From contig NZ_BNCM01000007.1 of assembly GCF_014656475.1 (NCBI RefSeq), positions 1 through 64,000 of the forward strand: a stretch of 64,000 nt of DNA, in the 5' to 3' direction. Position 1 is the stretch's first letter. Every line of letters begins with the position of its first letter. The notes under the pieces are model-generated. The model had not been told where the DNA came from, made no database searches, and saw only the letters and a list, made by a program, of their open reading frames with translations. The position numbers and the translations under genes were made by a program. This document shows, in pieces, positions 8,936 through 16,746 of this stretch. Source of the stretch: Sinomonas cellulolyticus (lineage in GTDB: Bacteria > Actinomycetota > Actinomycetes > Actinomycetales > Micrococcaceae).

Positions 8936-10582
8936 ATGCGCACCCCTCAGACGCCGCCCGGGCGGCGGACCATGCTCAAGGCCATCGGAGCCGGAGCAGC
9001 CGGCGTAGCTGCCGCCCCGTTCATGTCGGCGTGCACTGCCGCGCAGCCCGCCGGCGTCGCCTCACCCTCGCCGTCGCTCCTCCCAGCGCCGGAGAGCCAG
9101 CCTGCGCCCCTTCTGACCGGGCCGAAGGTCAACGATGCCGTGGGGAAGCTGGACGGCATCGTGCAGGCGGCGATGTCCGGCACCGGTGTGCCGGGCGTCG
9201 CCGTCGGGGTCGTCTACCAGGACAAGGTCGTGTACCTCAAGGGCTTCGGGGTGAAGGAGGCAGGGAAGCCAGACAAGGTGGGACCCGATACGGTGTTCCA
9301 GGTTGCCTCGGTGTCCAAGCCCATCGCGTCGACCGTCATCGCGGCCCTCGTGGGGCGCAAGGCCCTGCAGTTCGCCGACCCGCTCATCAAGCACAATCCA
9401 CGGTTCGCGCTCAGCGACCCCTACGTCACCCAGCACGCGACGTTCGAGGACCTGCTCTCCCACCGAGGTGGCCTGGCCACCGGGGCGGGGGACCTGCTCG
9501 AGGACCTCGGCTTCGATCAGGCCTACATCCTCGCCCACCTCAGTCAACAGCCGCTGGATGCCTTCCGCGCGAGCTACAACTACAGCAACTTCGGCTACAC
9601 CGAGGCCGGCGTGGCCGCGGCGGCCGCGATGGGCAAGCCCTGGGAGGACGTGGCGGACGAGGTGCTGTTCACGCCGCTGAAGATGGCCTCGACCAGCTAC
9701 CGCCACGCCGACTACCTGAAGGCCTCAGACCGGGCGCTCCTGCATGTCCGGGATGGCCAGGGCTGGGTGGCCAAGTACAGCCGCGACCCCGACGCCGAGG
9801 CCCCTGCGGGAGGCGCGAGCTCCTCCGTGCGCGACCTCGTCGAATGGATCCGGCTCCAGCTGGGGAACGGCACCTACGGCGGCCAGACGGTGGTGGATGC
9901 GAAGGCGCTCGCGGCCACCCACGTCCCGCAGATCGTCTCGGGGCCGCCCTCGGGGCCGACAGCCCGGACCCACTTCTACGGCATGGGCTGGAACGTCGGC
10001 TACGACGCCCAGTCGCGGCTCCAGCTCAGCCACTCCGGGGCCTTCAACCTCGGTGCCGCAACCTCGGTGGCCATGCTCCCAGGCGAGCAGCTCGGCGTCG
10101 TGGTCCTCACCAACGGGCAGCCGGACGGCATCCCCGAGGCGATCAGCAGCGGCTTCCTCGACGTGGCCCAGAACGGTGCCCCCACCGTCGACTGGCTCCC
10201 GTTCACCCAGCGCGCGTTCCAAGGCATCCGTGACGCGGACAAGCCCGCGGTCGACTACTCCAAGCCGCCCGCCCAGACGGCCCCGGCCAAGCCCTCTTCG
10301 GCCTACACAGGCACCTACGCCAACTCGTACTACGGCCCGATCACGGTCGCGGACGACGGCGGTTCCCTCGCCTTCCGCATGGGCCCCGAGGCCAGCCCCA
10401 CCACGTTCCCGCTCACCCACTACACCGGTGACACCTTCACCTTCGCCTCCATCGGGGAGAACGCCAACGGCCTGGCCGGTGCAATCTTCACGGTCGACGG
10501 CGCCGGGCCTTCCTCGAGCGTCCGGCTCGACTACTACGACACCCGCGGCCTCGGGACGTTCACGCGGAAGGGGCAGCCGTGA
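8936..10582 (+). CDS. Lipoprotein serine hydrolase (beta-lactamase/class C PBP-like)
   Basis: The N-terminus has a twin-arginine-like RRTMLK (residues 10-15) and a lipobox ending at Cys33 (MSAC), so it is probably exported by Tat and lipid-anchored. Catalytic motifs are intact: SVSK at residues 125-128 (SxxK nucleophile), YSN within YNYSNFGY, and HSG within LSHSGAF. The region after about residue 440 resembles the DUF3471 beta-barrel tail common in such hydrolases. It may be a D,D-peptidase or esterase; antibiotic hydrolysis cannot be inferred. TAGCGT lies 6 nt before the ATG, suggesting a leaderless transcript. It overlaps the next gene by 4 bp (GTGA). Confidence 0.88.
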   Translation: MRTPQTPPGRRTMLKAIGAGAAGVAAAPFMSACTAAQPAGVASPSPSLLPAPESQPAPLLTGPKVNDAVGKLDGIVQAAMSGTGVPGVAVGVVYQDKVVYLKGFGVKEAGKPDKVGPDTVFQVASVSKPIASTVIAALVGRKALQFADPLIKHNPRFALSDPYVTQHATFEDLLSHRGGLATGAGDLLEDLGFDQAYILAHLSQQPLDAFRASYNYSNFGYTEAGVAAAAAMGKPWEDVADEVLFTPLKMASTSYRHADYLKASDRALLHVRDGQGWVAKYSRDPDAEAPAGGASSSVRDLVEWIRLQLGNGTYGGQTVVDAKALAATHVPQIVSGPPSGPTARTHFYGMGWNVGYDAQSRLQLSHSGAFNLGAATSVAMLPGEQLGVVVLTNGQPDGIPEAISSGFLDVAQNGAPTVDWLPFTQRAFQGIRDADKPAVDYSKPPAQTAPAKPSSAYTGTYANSYYGPITVADDGGSLAFRMGPEASPTTFPLTHYTGDTFTFASIGENANGLAGAIFTVDGAGPSSSVRLDYYDTRGLGTFTRKGQP

Positions 10583-11835
10583 CGCGCCCGAGTCGGGCAC
10601 CGCTGGTCATCACCGCGCTCAGCGCCGTGATGCTCGCGCTCGGCGCCTGCACCCCCGCCCCCGCCCAAGGGGAGAGCACGACGTCGGCCGCGAGCCCGCC
10701 GTCGTCCGCGGATCCCCAGCTTGCAGCGAGGGTCCGGACAATCGTCACCGACACGATGGCGAAGGACCACCTCAACGCGGTGATCGTGCGGGTGACGGTC
10801 GGCGGCCAGCCCGTCATCACCGAGGCGTTCGGGGAGTCCATGCCGGGCGTCCCCGCCACCGCGGACATGCACTTCCGCAACGGGGCCGTCTCGATCTCCT
10901 ACATGTCCACGGCGCTGCTGCAGCTGGTCGATGAGAAGAAGGTGAGCCTCGACGACAAGCTCGCGACCTGGCTCCCCGACATGCCCCACGCAGGGGAGGT
11001 CACCCTCGGACAGCTCGCCCAGATGACGTCCGGATACGCCGACTACGTGCAGGACCCGGGCCTGATCGGCTCGTTCTACGACAACCCGTTCCGCACATTC
11101 ACGCCCGAGGAGCTCGCCTTCATCGGCGCCTCCAAGCCGCTGTTCTACACGCCGGGGACAAACTGGGACTACGCCCACACCAACTACGTGCTGCTCGGCC
11201 TCGCCCTCGAGAAGATCACCGGGCAGCGCCTCGACGCGCTCCTGGAGCAGAAGGTGCTGGGACCACTGGGACTCAAGGAAACCCACGATCCGGGCACCCC
11301 GGCCATCCCCGAGCCCGCCCTCCACGCCTACACCTCCGAGCGCCGTCCCCACCTCGGGATCCCGGCCGCAACCCCCTTCCTCGAGGACTCCACGTACTGG
11401 AACCCGTCCTGGACGCTCGCCCGGGGCGCCATCGAGACCACCACCATCACGGACATGGCCACGACAGCGGACGCGATCGGCTCGGGCCGGCTGCTCTCGC
11501 CGGAGTCGCACGCCCTCCAGGTCAGCACCGCGCTCCGAGGGAAGACCCACGCCGTCGACGGGTGCCCCACCTGCTTCGCTCAAGGAGAGGGCTACACGTA
11601 CGGGCTCGGCGTGGTGATCAGCGGCAACTGGCTCCTGCAGAACCCGATGTTCGCCGGCTTCTCCGCCGTGGAGGCCTCGCTGCCGTCGAAGAAGATCGCC
11701 ATCGCCGTCGCGGCCACCTACAAGGCGGAGGCCTTCGACGCCAAGGGCGAGACCCCGAACCGCGCCCAGGACCTCTTCCGCCTCATCGGCGCGGCCGCAG
11801 CACCCGACGACGCGCCGCCGGTCCCGAAGTCATAG
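10579..11835 (+). CDS. Catalytically degenerate serine-hydrolase-fold lipoprotein
   Basis: The 418-residue protein has a signal peptide and lipobox ending at Cys24 (LGAC) and aligns along its length with beta-lactamase-like serine hydrolases (LLQLVDEKKVSLDDKL, LAQMTSGYADYV, LLGLALEKITGQ). The catalytic positions are changed. The usual FRIGSxxK is FRNGAVSI (residues 99-106), replacing Ser by Ala103 and Lys by Ile106. The YSN position reads YAH, and the HxG position reads QNP in LQNPMFAGF. It should therefore be a binding or regulatory pseudoenzyme rather than an enzyme. The GTG start is coupled to the active hydrolase upstream by a 4-bp overlap, so a paired function is plausible. Confidence 0.85.
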   Translation: MTRPSRAPLVITALSAVMLALGACTPAPAQGESTTSAASPPSSADPQLAARVRTIVTDTMAKDHLNAVIVRVTVGGQPVITEAFGESMPGVPATADMHFRNGAVSISYMSTALLQLVDEKKVSLDDKLATWLPDMPHAGEVTLGQLAQMTSGYADYVQDPGLIGSFYDNPFRTFTPEELAFIGASKPLFYTPGTNWDYAHTNYVLLGLALEKITGQRLDALLEQKVLGPLGLKETHDPGTPAIPEPALHAYTSERRPHLGIPAATPFLEDSTYWNPSWTLARGAIETTTITDMATTADAIGSGRLLSPESHALQVSTALRGKTHAVDGCPTCFAQGEGYTYGLGVVISGNWLLQNPMFAGFSAVEASLPSKKIAIAVAATYKAEAFDAKGETPNRAQDLFRLIGAAAAPDDAPPVPKS

Positions 11836-12276
11836 CCCCGGCCGCTGGGCAGCCGGGACCTGCGAGCTATCCCGCGCGGCCTTCCGCCACCTCGCCCAGG
11901 CCGCAGCCGCAGCGAGCACGGCCGCGAGCGCACCCGCACCCGCGAGCCACCAGCCCACCACCGGGACGCAGGAGGCCAGCACCGAGGCGAGGAGGAAGTA
12001 GGGGACGGTCCCGAGGCCCTCGCTGAAGCCCCGCACCGGAAGGGCGACGGCGATCGCGAACCACAGCAGCGCGGCCGGCCACACCGTCGCGGCGTACGCA
12101 GAGCCGATGCCGACGCAGACCGCGGAGGCGACGAGCGTCGTCGTCCACCAGTCCCGCCCGTGCCCGCGGCGCTTCTTCGCGGGCGCCTCCCTGCCGTCCA
12201 CGACGGACGCCATGACGTCTGCGGCGACGCGGGCGACGGGCCGCACGAAGAGGCGGTGGGCAAGGCGGAAGATCAC
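11830..12276 (-). CDS. Small multi-helix membrane protein
   Basis: The convincing part of this frame begins at VIFRLAHRLFVRPVARVAADVMASVVDGRE, a probable amphipathic start, followed by a Lys/Arg-rich stretch and then about four hydrophobic segments (TTLVASAVCVGIGSAYAA, WPAALLWFAIAVALP, VPYFLLASVLASCVPVVGWW, GALAAVLAAAAAWA). I recognise no family. I propose the GTG at 12274-12276; a TTG at about 12298 is an alternative and neither has a clear ribosome-binding site. The gene ends tail to tail with the degenerate hydrolase, overlapping it by 6 bp. Confidence 0.55.
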   Translation of the reverse strand: MIFRLAHRLFVRPVARVAADVMASVVDGREAPAKKRRGHGRDWWTTTLVASAVCVGIGSAYAATVWPAALLWFAIAVALPVRGFSEGLGTVPYFLLASVLASCVPVVGWWLAGAGALAAVLAAAAAWARWRKAARDSSQVPAAQRPGL

Positions 12277-12502
12277 GTGGAGTCCCAGGGCGGTCAAGGT
12301 CTGAGGGGCACTGCCGGACGGCAGGCGGGTGCCGAACGATGCTATCGCCCCATGGGGAGCCGTGCCGGAACAACTGGCCCGTGCCGGGACAACAACTGGC
12401 CGCCGCAGGGACTGGCAGGGCCCGCGGCGCAATCCGTAGGCTAGGCGGCAAGCGCCCCGGCCAGATGCCGGGCCGCCACGGATACTGCGAAGGGGTCTGA
12501 CG

Positions 12503-12799
12503 ATGACGAAGACGCACGTCCACGAGAGCCACACGGTCACGGAGCACGAGCACGGTGACGGCTGCGGCCACGAGACCGTCCAGCACGGCAACCACGTCGA
12601 CTATGTGCACGACGACCACCACCACTTCCTCCACGGCGACCACTACGACGAGCACGAGCACGTGGCCGAGCACAACGCCCAGGACCACAAGCACCAGCCC
12701 GGCTGCGGCCACGAGGAGGTCCAGCACGGCGACCATGTGGACTACCTCCACGACGGCCACAAGCACGCCGAGCACGAGCACCACTACGACGAGCACTGA
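12503..12799 (+). CDS. Histidine-rich repeat protein, probable metal buffer
   Basis: About 29 of 98 residues are His, with many Asp and Glu. Two tandem units start with CGHE(T/E)VQHG(N/D)HVDY (residues about 21-34 and 67-80) and end with HYDEH. Each has one Cys. Such composition fits binding of Zn, Ni, Co or Cu in the cytoplasm, as no signal peptide or membrane helix is present. Similar actinobacterial proteins are sometimes annotated as zinc transporter parts, which the sequence does not support. A Shine-Dalgarno (aagggg) precedes the ATG, and TAGGCT near 12436 is a likely -10. I see no Zur-type palindrome upstream. Confidence 0.85.
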   Translation: MTKTHVHESHTVTEHEHGDGCGHETVQHGNHVDYVHDDHHHFLHGDHYDEHEHVAEHNAQDHKHQPGCGHEEVQHGDHVDYLHDGHKHAEHEHHYDEH

Positions 12800-12821
12800 G
12801 GACCCGCTGCCGGGGTTTCAG

Positions 12822-13649
12822 GTGCCTGGGTTTCCGCTGCCCGAGGTGCCGCTGCCGGGGGGAGACGTGACCGAGGGGATCGTGCGCGCCGGGGACACGG
12901 TGCGGCGTCCGCTCGGTCCCCATTCGCCGCTGGTCCACGCCGTCCTGGCCCACCTCGAGGCCGTCGGGTTCGAGGGCGCGCCTCGGTTCCTCGGGACCGA
13001 CGAGCGCGGCCGGGAGGTGCTCACCTTCATCGAGGGCGAGGTGGCCGGCCGGCCGCATCCCGCCTGGCTCGCGGATGATTCCCGCCTCGCCTCGGTCGCG
13101 CGGCTGCTGAGGGCGTACGACGACGCCGTGGCCGGCTTCGCGCCCCCTGCCCACCTCCTCGAGGGGGTTGCGCCGCCGGACCTTCCGGGCCTGCCGCCCG
13201 AACCCGAGCCGCCTCCTGGAGCCGAGGTCTTCATCGGCCACCTCGACGTCACGCCCGAGAACGTCGTGTTCCGCGATGGTCAGGCCGTGGCCCTCATCGA
13301 CTTCGACCTGGTCCGGCCCGCGACCCGCCTCGACGAAGTGATCAACCTGTGCTTCCACTGGGCCCCCCTCTCTCCCGAGCAGGACCGCAGCGAGCCACTG
13401 CGGGGAGTCGACGCCGTCGCCCGTACCGGCCTTGCCGCCGATGCGTACGGTCTCGACGCCGCGTCCCGCCGGGCGTTCGTGCCGACGGCCGTCCGGCGCA
13501 CCGAGCGGTCCTGGCACCTCATGCGCCACCGCGCCCAGACGCTCGGAGGCGGCTGGGCGCGGATGTGGGAGGACGGCGTGGGGGACAAGATCCAGCGCCG
13601 GCTCGTCTGGCTCGAGGCCGAGGGGGAGCGGATCAGGGCGGCCCTCTGA
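12822..13649 (+). CDS. Aminoglycoside-phosphotransferase-family kinase
   Basis: The kinase fold is marked by the catalytic loop [12 protein letters not shown] (HxDxxxxN) around residues 137-148 and the metal-binding LIDFDLVRP about 13 residues later. The N-terminal lobe is short ([24 protein letters not shown]). In actinobacteria this subgroup is usually annotated simply as phosphotransferase; substrate is unknown and resistance should not be assumed. The start is uncertain. GTG codons at 12822, 12846, 12867 and 12882 are all in frame, and I took 12822 because homologues as I recall them extend before the TVRR block. It follows the His-rich gene by 22 bp. Confidence 0.75.
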   Translation: MPGFPLPEVPLPGGDVTEGIVRAGDTVRRPLGPHSPLVHAVLAHLEAVGFEGAPRFLGTDERGREVLTFIEGEVAGRPHPAWLADDSRLASVARLLRAYDDAVAGFAPPAHLLEGVAPPDLPGLPPEPEPPPGAEVFIGHLDVTPENVVFRDGQAVALIDFDLVRPATRLDEVINLCFHWAPLSPEQDRSEPLRGVDAVARTGLAADAYGLDAASRRAFVPTAVRRTERSWHLMRHRAQTLGGGWARMWEDGVGDKIQRRLVWLEAEGERIRAAL

Positions 13650-13658
13650 CCTCACCCC

Positions 13659-13724
13659 GTTGCGGGGTCCCGTCCCGCCGGTTGCGGGGTCCCGTCCCGC
13701 TCGTTGCGAGGTCCCGTCCCGCTG
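13659..13724 (+). repeat. Three tandem 22-bp repeats
   Basis: Three units of 22 bp start at 13659, 13681 and 13703. Each begins GTTGCGGGGTCCC (the third has one change to GTTGCGAGG) and continues GTCCCGCYS. The array directly follows the phosphotransferase stop and abuts the decayed 3' end of the dioxygenase pseudogene. The same 13-nt core occurs, on the opposite strand and with the same 22-bp period, in the nine-unit array at 14437-14631. Confidence 0.85.
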
Positions 13725-13764
13725 GTGGAGGGCCACCATGAGAGGACGGATCACGCCTCGGCGG

Positions 13765-14390
13765 GGCGAGAACAATGTCGAAGCCGGTGCGGGCCCAGTC
13801 AGTGTCGAGGCGGCGGCCGTCAGGCGTGGGGTTCCGGCGGGCTGGTGGGGGAAGTCCTTGATGAGGGATTCCTTGACGCTGAAGACGGAGCCGCCGATGC
13901 CGATCTGGGGGTCACCGTTGACGAAGATGTGCGTGACGAGGGTGCGCATGCCGGGGGCGGTGACCATGAAGTGCAGGTGCGGGGCGCGCACGAGGAGGCG
14001 GCCCACCGCCTCGAGCATCTTGCCCACCGGCCCGTCGTGGGGGATTGGGGTACGGCGTCGGCGTGAGGCCCCAGAAGGTGTACCTCCCTCAGAGTCGGAG
14101 AACAGGCGGGCCCGCCAGGCGATGCGTCCGTCGGTGTACTGGACGTCGTTGAAGCCCTAGTCGTCGGCTTCCCAGACCTCGATGCGGGCCCCGGGGACGG
14201 GGTGGCCGTCTGTGTCGGTGACGGTGCCCTCGACCCAGCAGGGCTGGCCCTGTGCGCCGCCGGCGACGTCCCCCACCGACGGGGATCTCGGGGGCGTCGT
14301 TGACGAAGAACAGCATCGGCCGGCTCCGCATGCGCCCACGGATCGAATCGACGAACCCCCGTTAGGCGGTGACCACGGCCACCCCGGCGC
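13765..14390 (-). pseudogene. Intradiol ring-cleavage dioxygenase pseudogene (hydroxyquinol 1,2-dioxygenase-like)
   Basis: Reading the minus strand across frames recovers the C-terminal two thirds of an intradiol dioxygenase: [98 protein letters not shown] and [11 protein letters not shown]. The lesions are a +1 shift in a G run near 14271, an in-frame TAG at 14158-14160 where Glu is expected, a -1 shift near 14080 partly repaired by a +1 near 14045, and a -1 near 13832. The expected iron-ligand Tyr in GFYDVQ is Asn. The N-terminal helical domain is mostly gone. It lies beside an aromatic monooxygenase and was probably once in its operon. Confidence 0.85.
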
Positions 14391-14436
14391 GGTCGGCTAA
14401 GGCAGCGATGCCACTTCGGTCCCTTGACGGAGTGTT

Positions 14437-14631
14437 GTGCCAGCGACCCCGCAACGTGCCGGCAGGGACCCCGCAACGTGCCGGCAGGGACCCCGCAACG
14501 TGCAGGCAGGGACCCCGCACCGTGCCGGCAGGGACCCCGCAACGTGCCGCCAGCGACCCCGCAACGTGCCGGCAGGGACCCCGCAACGGGCAGGCAGGGA
14601 CCCCGCACCGTGCCGCCAGCGACCCCGCAAC
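14437..14631 (-). repeat. Nine tandem repeats, eight of 22 bp and one of 19 bp
   Basis: Units begin at 14437 (19 bp), 14456, 14478, 14500, 14522, 14544, 14566, 14588 and 14610. On the plus strand each full unit reads GTGCCGGCAGGGACCCCGC plus AAC, with substitutions mainly at CCG/CAG, CAG/CAC and AAC/ACC. Four units are identical. On the minus strand the units start with GTTGCGGGGTCCC, the same core as in the array at 13659-13724. There are no unique spacers, so this is not CRISPR. Confidence 0.9.
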
Positions 14632-14635
14632 GGAA

Positions 14636-14667
14636 GGCGGGCCCCACCGCGTGTGGTGGGGCCCGCC
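14636..14667 (-). terminator. Probable terminator of the aromatic monooxygenase gene
   Basis: A perfect 13-bp GC-rich stem (GGCGGGCCCCACC at 14636-14648 with its complement at 14655-14667) with a 6-nt loop lies about 40 bp beyond the monooxygenase stop. It is followed on the plus side by GTCGTGCG, an octamer also seen next to other hairpins in this window. There is no U-tract, as is common in actinobacteria. Confidence 0.6.
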
Positions 14668-14706
14668 GTCGTGCGCCGAAAGGGGGTGTGCGCTAGACCG
14701 GGAAGG

Positions 14707-16644
14707 TCAGACGAGCGCCGCCGCCGGCTGCATGAACGCCGCGAAGAAGTCCGAGAGCTCGGCGTGCGCGTCGAGCGGGAGGACGGCCGCGACGTACTGG
14801 TCCGGGCGGACCACCACGATCGCGCCGCGCTCGCGGTCGATCCCGCGCTCGTCGAAGATGTCGCGGCCGCCCTTGAGGTCCGGGGTGAACACCTTCTCGT
14901 AGTCCTTGAGCCCGAACGGGCCCTTGGCGGGGCGGAAGAACGCCGGGAGCGCCTCGACCTCGAGCTCGCGGTGCTCCTGCTGGAGCACGGCGCGGACGTC
15001 GAACACGGCGTCCGGGTCGGCGCTGTCGGGCGTGAAGCGGCGCACCGGGGAGTCCGCCGACTCGCCGAGGAACGCCGCGAGCTGCGCGATGCCCGAGTCA
15101 GGCGAGGTCGGATCCCCGGCGCCCGCGAAAGCGTAGATCCGCCAGCGGCCGTCCGCCTGTGCCACGTGGCCCAGGCCCAGCGGCTTTGCGTCGGCGAGGC
15201 GGACCACCGGCGCGGAGTAGAAGCGCTGCCCCACGGGGAAGCCCGTGGCCACGGACTGGTGCTCAGCCGAACCGGTGAGCAGGCCCGGGGTGTACTCGGT
15301 GGCGAACCCGGCGGTGAACCGGCCGGCCTCGGTGAACATGCGCTGCTTCTCCGCCGGATCCACGCCGCCCAGCTCGGGGTGCGCCGGATCCGTCGGGTGG
15401 GCGGCCATCATGGTCGAGAAGCGCAGGTCGAAGTCGATGAGCTCCTGCGCGATCACTCGGCGCTCCTCGGCGTACGTGTCCAGGAGCGACTCGGGGCTGC
15501 GGCCCTCGAGCACGGCGGCGAGCTTCCAGCCGAGGTTGAAGCCGTCCTGCATCGAGACGTTCATGCCCTGGCCGGCCTTCGCGGAGTGCGTGTGGCACGC
15601 GTCGCCGGCGATGAACACGCGGGGGGTGCGGGTGCCGCGCTCGGCGTCGAGCACGTCGTCGAACCGGTCCGCGATCCGCTGGCCCACCTCATACACGCTC
15701 CACCACGCGGTCGACTTGACCTCGAGGGTGTACGGGTGGAGCGCCTTCTGCGCCGCCGCGACGATCGAGTCGAACGTGAACCGCTTCCGCGCGTCGCGGT
15801 CTGCCGGGTCGAGGTCGCCGAGGTCCACGTAGAACCGCACGAGGTACCCGCCCTCGCGCGGGATGATCAGGAGGTTGCCGCCGGCCGGCGACTGCACGAC
15901 CGACTTGAGCCGGATGTCCGGGAAGTCGGTGACCGCGAGCACGTCCATGACGCCCCACGCGTGGTTGCGCGCGTCGCCGCGCAGCTCGATCCCGAGCGAC
16001 TTCCGCACCGCCGAGCGGGCGCCGTCGCACCCCACCACGTACTTGGCGCGCACGACGGCGGTGTCCCCGCCTTCGCGCTGGAGCGTGGCCTCAACGGGGT
16101 GGTCGCCGCCGTCGGGAAGGACCTTCACGCCCGTCACCTCGACGCCGTACTCCGGCTCGAGCCGCGAGGGCGAGGTGCGCATCTTCTCGAGGAGGTACTC
16201 CTGCATGCGGGCCTGGTTGACGATCACGTGCGGGTACTCGGAGAGCCCGTCTGCCACGTCCTGGACGCGGCCGGTGCGCGTGATGCCCGCCGTGCTGCCG
16301 CCGTGTGTGCCGTCCGGACCCCAGAACGTCGCCTCGTTGACCCAGTACCCCTCGCGCACGAGCTTCTCGGCGAGGCCGAACGCATTGAACATCTCGACGG
16401 TGCGGCAAGCGACGCCGTCCGCCTGGCCGATCTCGAGGGGACCGCCGCGGCGTTCCACCACGCGGGTGGTGATGTGCGGGAACTCGGCCAGCTGGGCGGC
16501 CAGGACGACGCCCGCCGGGCCGGTGCCGACGATGAGGACGTCGACCTCCTCGGGCAGGACCCCGGTGCCGGAGGGCTCGATGCCCGGCGCTGCGGGGTAG
16601 TTCTCAGGGTCTCCGGGACGGTAGCCGTCAAGGTAGAACTGCAC
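14707..16644 (-). CDS. mobA: 3-hydroxybenzoate 4-monooxygenase (FAD-dependent)
   Basis: This 645-residue flavoprotein matches the MobA/phenol-hydroxylase-like family over its full length. It starts QFYLDGYRPGDPE, has the FAD motif VDVLIVGTGPAGVVLAAQL, the DG motif YVVGCDGARSAVRKSLG, the second FAD motif VFIAGDACHTHSAKAGQGMN and a C-terminal thioredoxin-like domain. As I recall Comamonas MobA, long blocks such as SEYPHVIVNQAR and HAWGVMDVLAVTDFPD correspond closely. The expected reaction is 3-hydroxybenzoate plus O2 and NADPH to protocatechuate; phenol 2-monooxygenase is the main alternative. The GTG at 16642-16644 is preceded by GAGGAG at 8 nt. A shared operator lies 85 bp upstream. Confidence 0.85.
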   Translation of the reverse strand: MQFYLDGYRPGDPENYPAAPGIEPSGTGVLPEEVDVLIVGTGPAGVVLAAQLAEFPHITTRVVERRGGPLEIGQADGVACRTVEMFNAFGLAEKLVREGYWVNEATFWGPDGTHGGSTAGITRTGRVQDVADGLSEYPHVIVNQARMQEYLLEKMRTSPSRLEPEYGVEVTGVKVLPDGGDHPVEATLQREGGDTAVVRAKYVVGCDGARSAVRKSLGIELRGDARNHAWGVMDVLAVTDFPDIRLKSVVQSPAGGNLLIIPREGGYLVRFYVDLGDLDPADRDARKRFTFDSIVAAAQKALHPYTLEVKSTAWWSVYEVGQRIADRFDDVLDAERGTRTPRVFIAGDACHTHSAKAGQGMNVSMQDGFNLGWKLAAVLEGRSPESLLDTYAEERRVIAQELIDFDLRFSTMMAAHPTDPAHPELGGVDPAEKQRMFTEAGRFTAGFATEYTPGLLTGSAEHQSVATGFPVGQRFYSAPVVRLADAKPLGLGHVAQADGRWRIYAFAGAGDPTSPDSGIAQLAAFLGESADSPVRRFTPDSADPDAVFDVRAVLQQEHRELEVEALPAFFRPAKGPFGLKDYEKVFTPDLKGGRDIFDERGIDRERGAIVVVRPDQYVAAVLPLDAHAELSDFFAAFMQPAAALV

Positions 16645-16728
16645 GGGATGCTCCTCAAAAGTGTTCACGGGCCACGTTGCCCTGCTTGATAGAGGGTAGT
16701 GACCGTGGTCACCCATCCTGCAAAGAGA

Positions 16729-16743
16729 TTCTGTTATGCAGAA
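16729..16743. promoter_or_regulatory. Candidate IclR operator upstream of mobA
   Basis: The 15-mer TTCTGTTATGCAGAA is an imperfect palindrome with TTCTG/CAGAA arms. One base differs from TTCTGTTGTGCAGAA, which is found in reverse orientation at the start of the neighbouring IclR gene. It lies 85 bp before the mobA start codon, in the promoter region, and just past the iclR stop codon. Confidence 0.6.
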
Positions 16744-16746
16744 GGA

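Noticed and set aside
8936..11835. Antibiotic-resistance beta-lactamases
   Set aside because: The first protein is a class C PBP/esterase-like lipoprotein with a DUF3471-like tail, the second lacks catalytic residues, and nothing indicates drug hydrolysis.
12822..13649. Aminoglycoside-resistance gene
   Set aside because: Only the general APH kinase fold is visible. Such phosphotransferases are common chromosomal proteins with other substrates.
13765..14390. A functional hydroxyquinol dioxygenase gene
   Set aside because: The domain is split over several frames with an internal stop and an iron-ligand change, so no single frame encodes it.
14437..14631. CRISPR array
   Set aside because: The 22-bp units are contiguous with no unique spacers, and there are no cas genes.
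14437..16689. A 750-codon open frame on the plus strand across the repeat array and mobA
   Set aside because: It begins inside the 22-bp repeats and runs antisense to the well-supported monooxygenase. No domain or promoter supports it.
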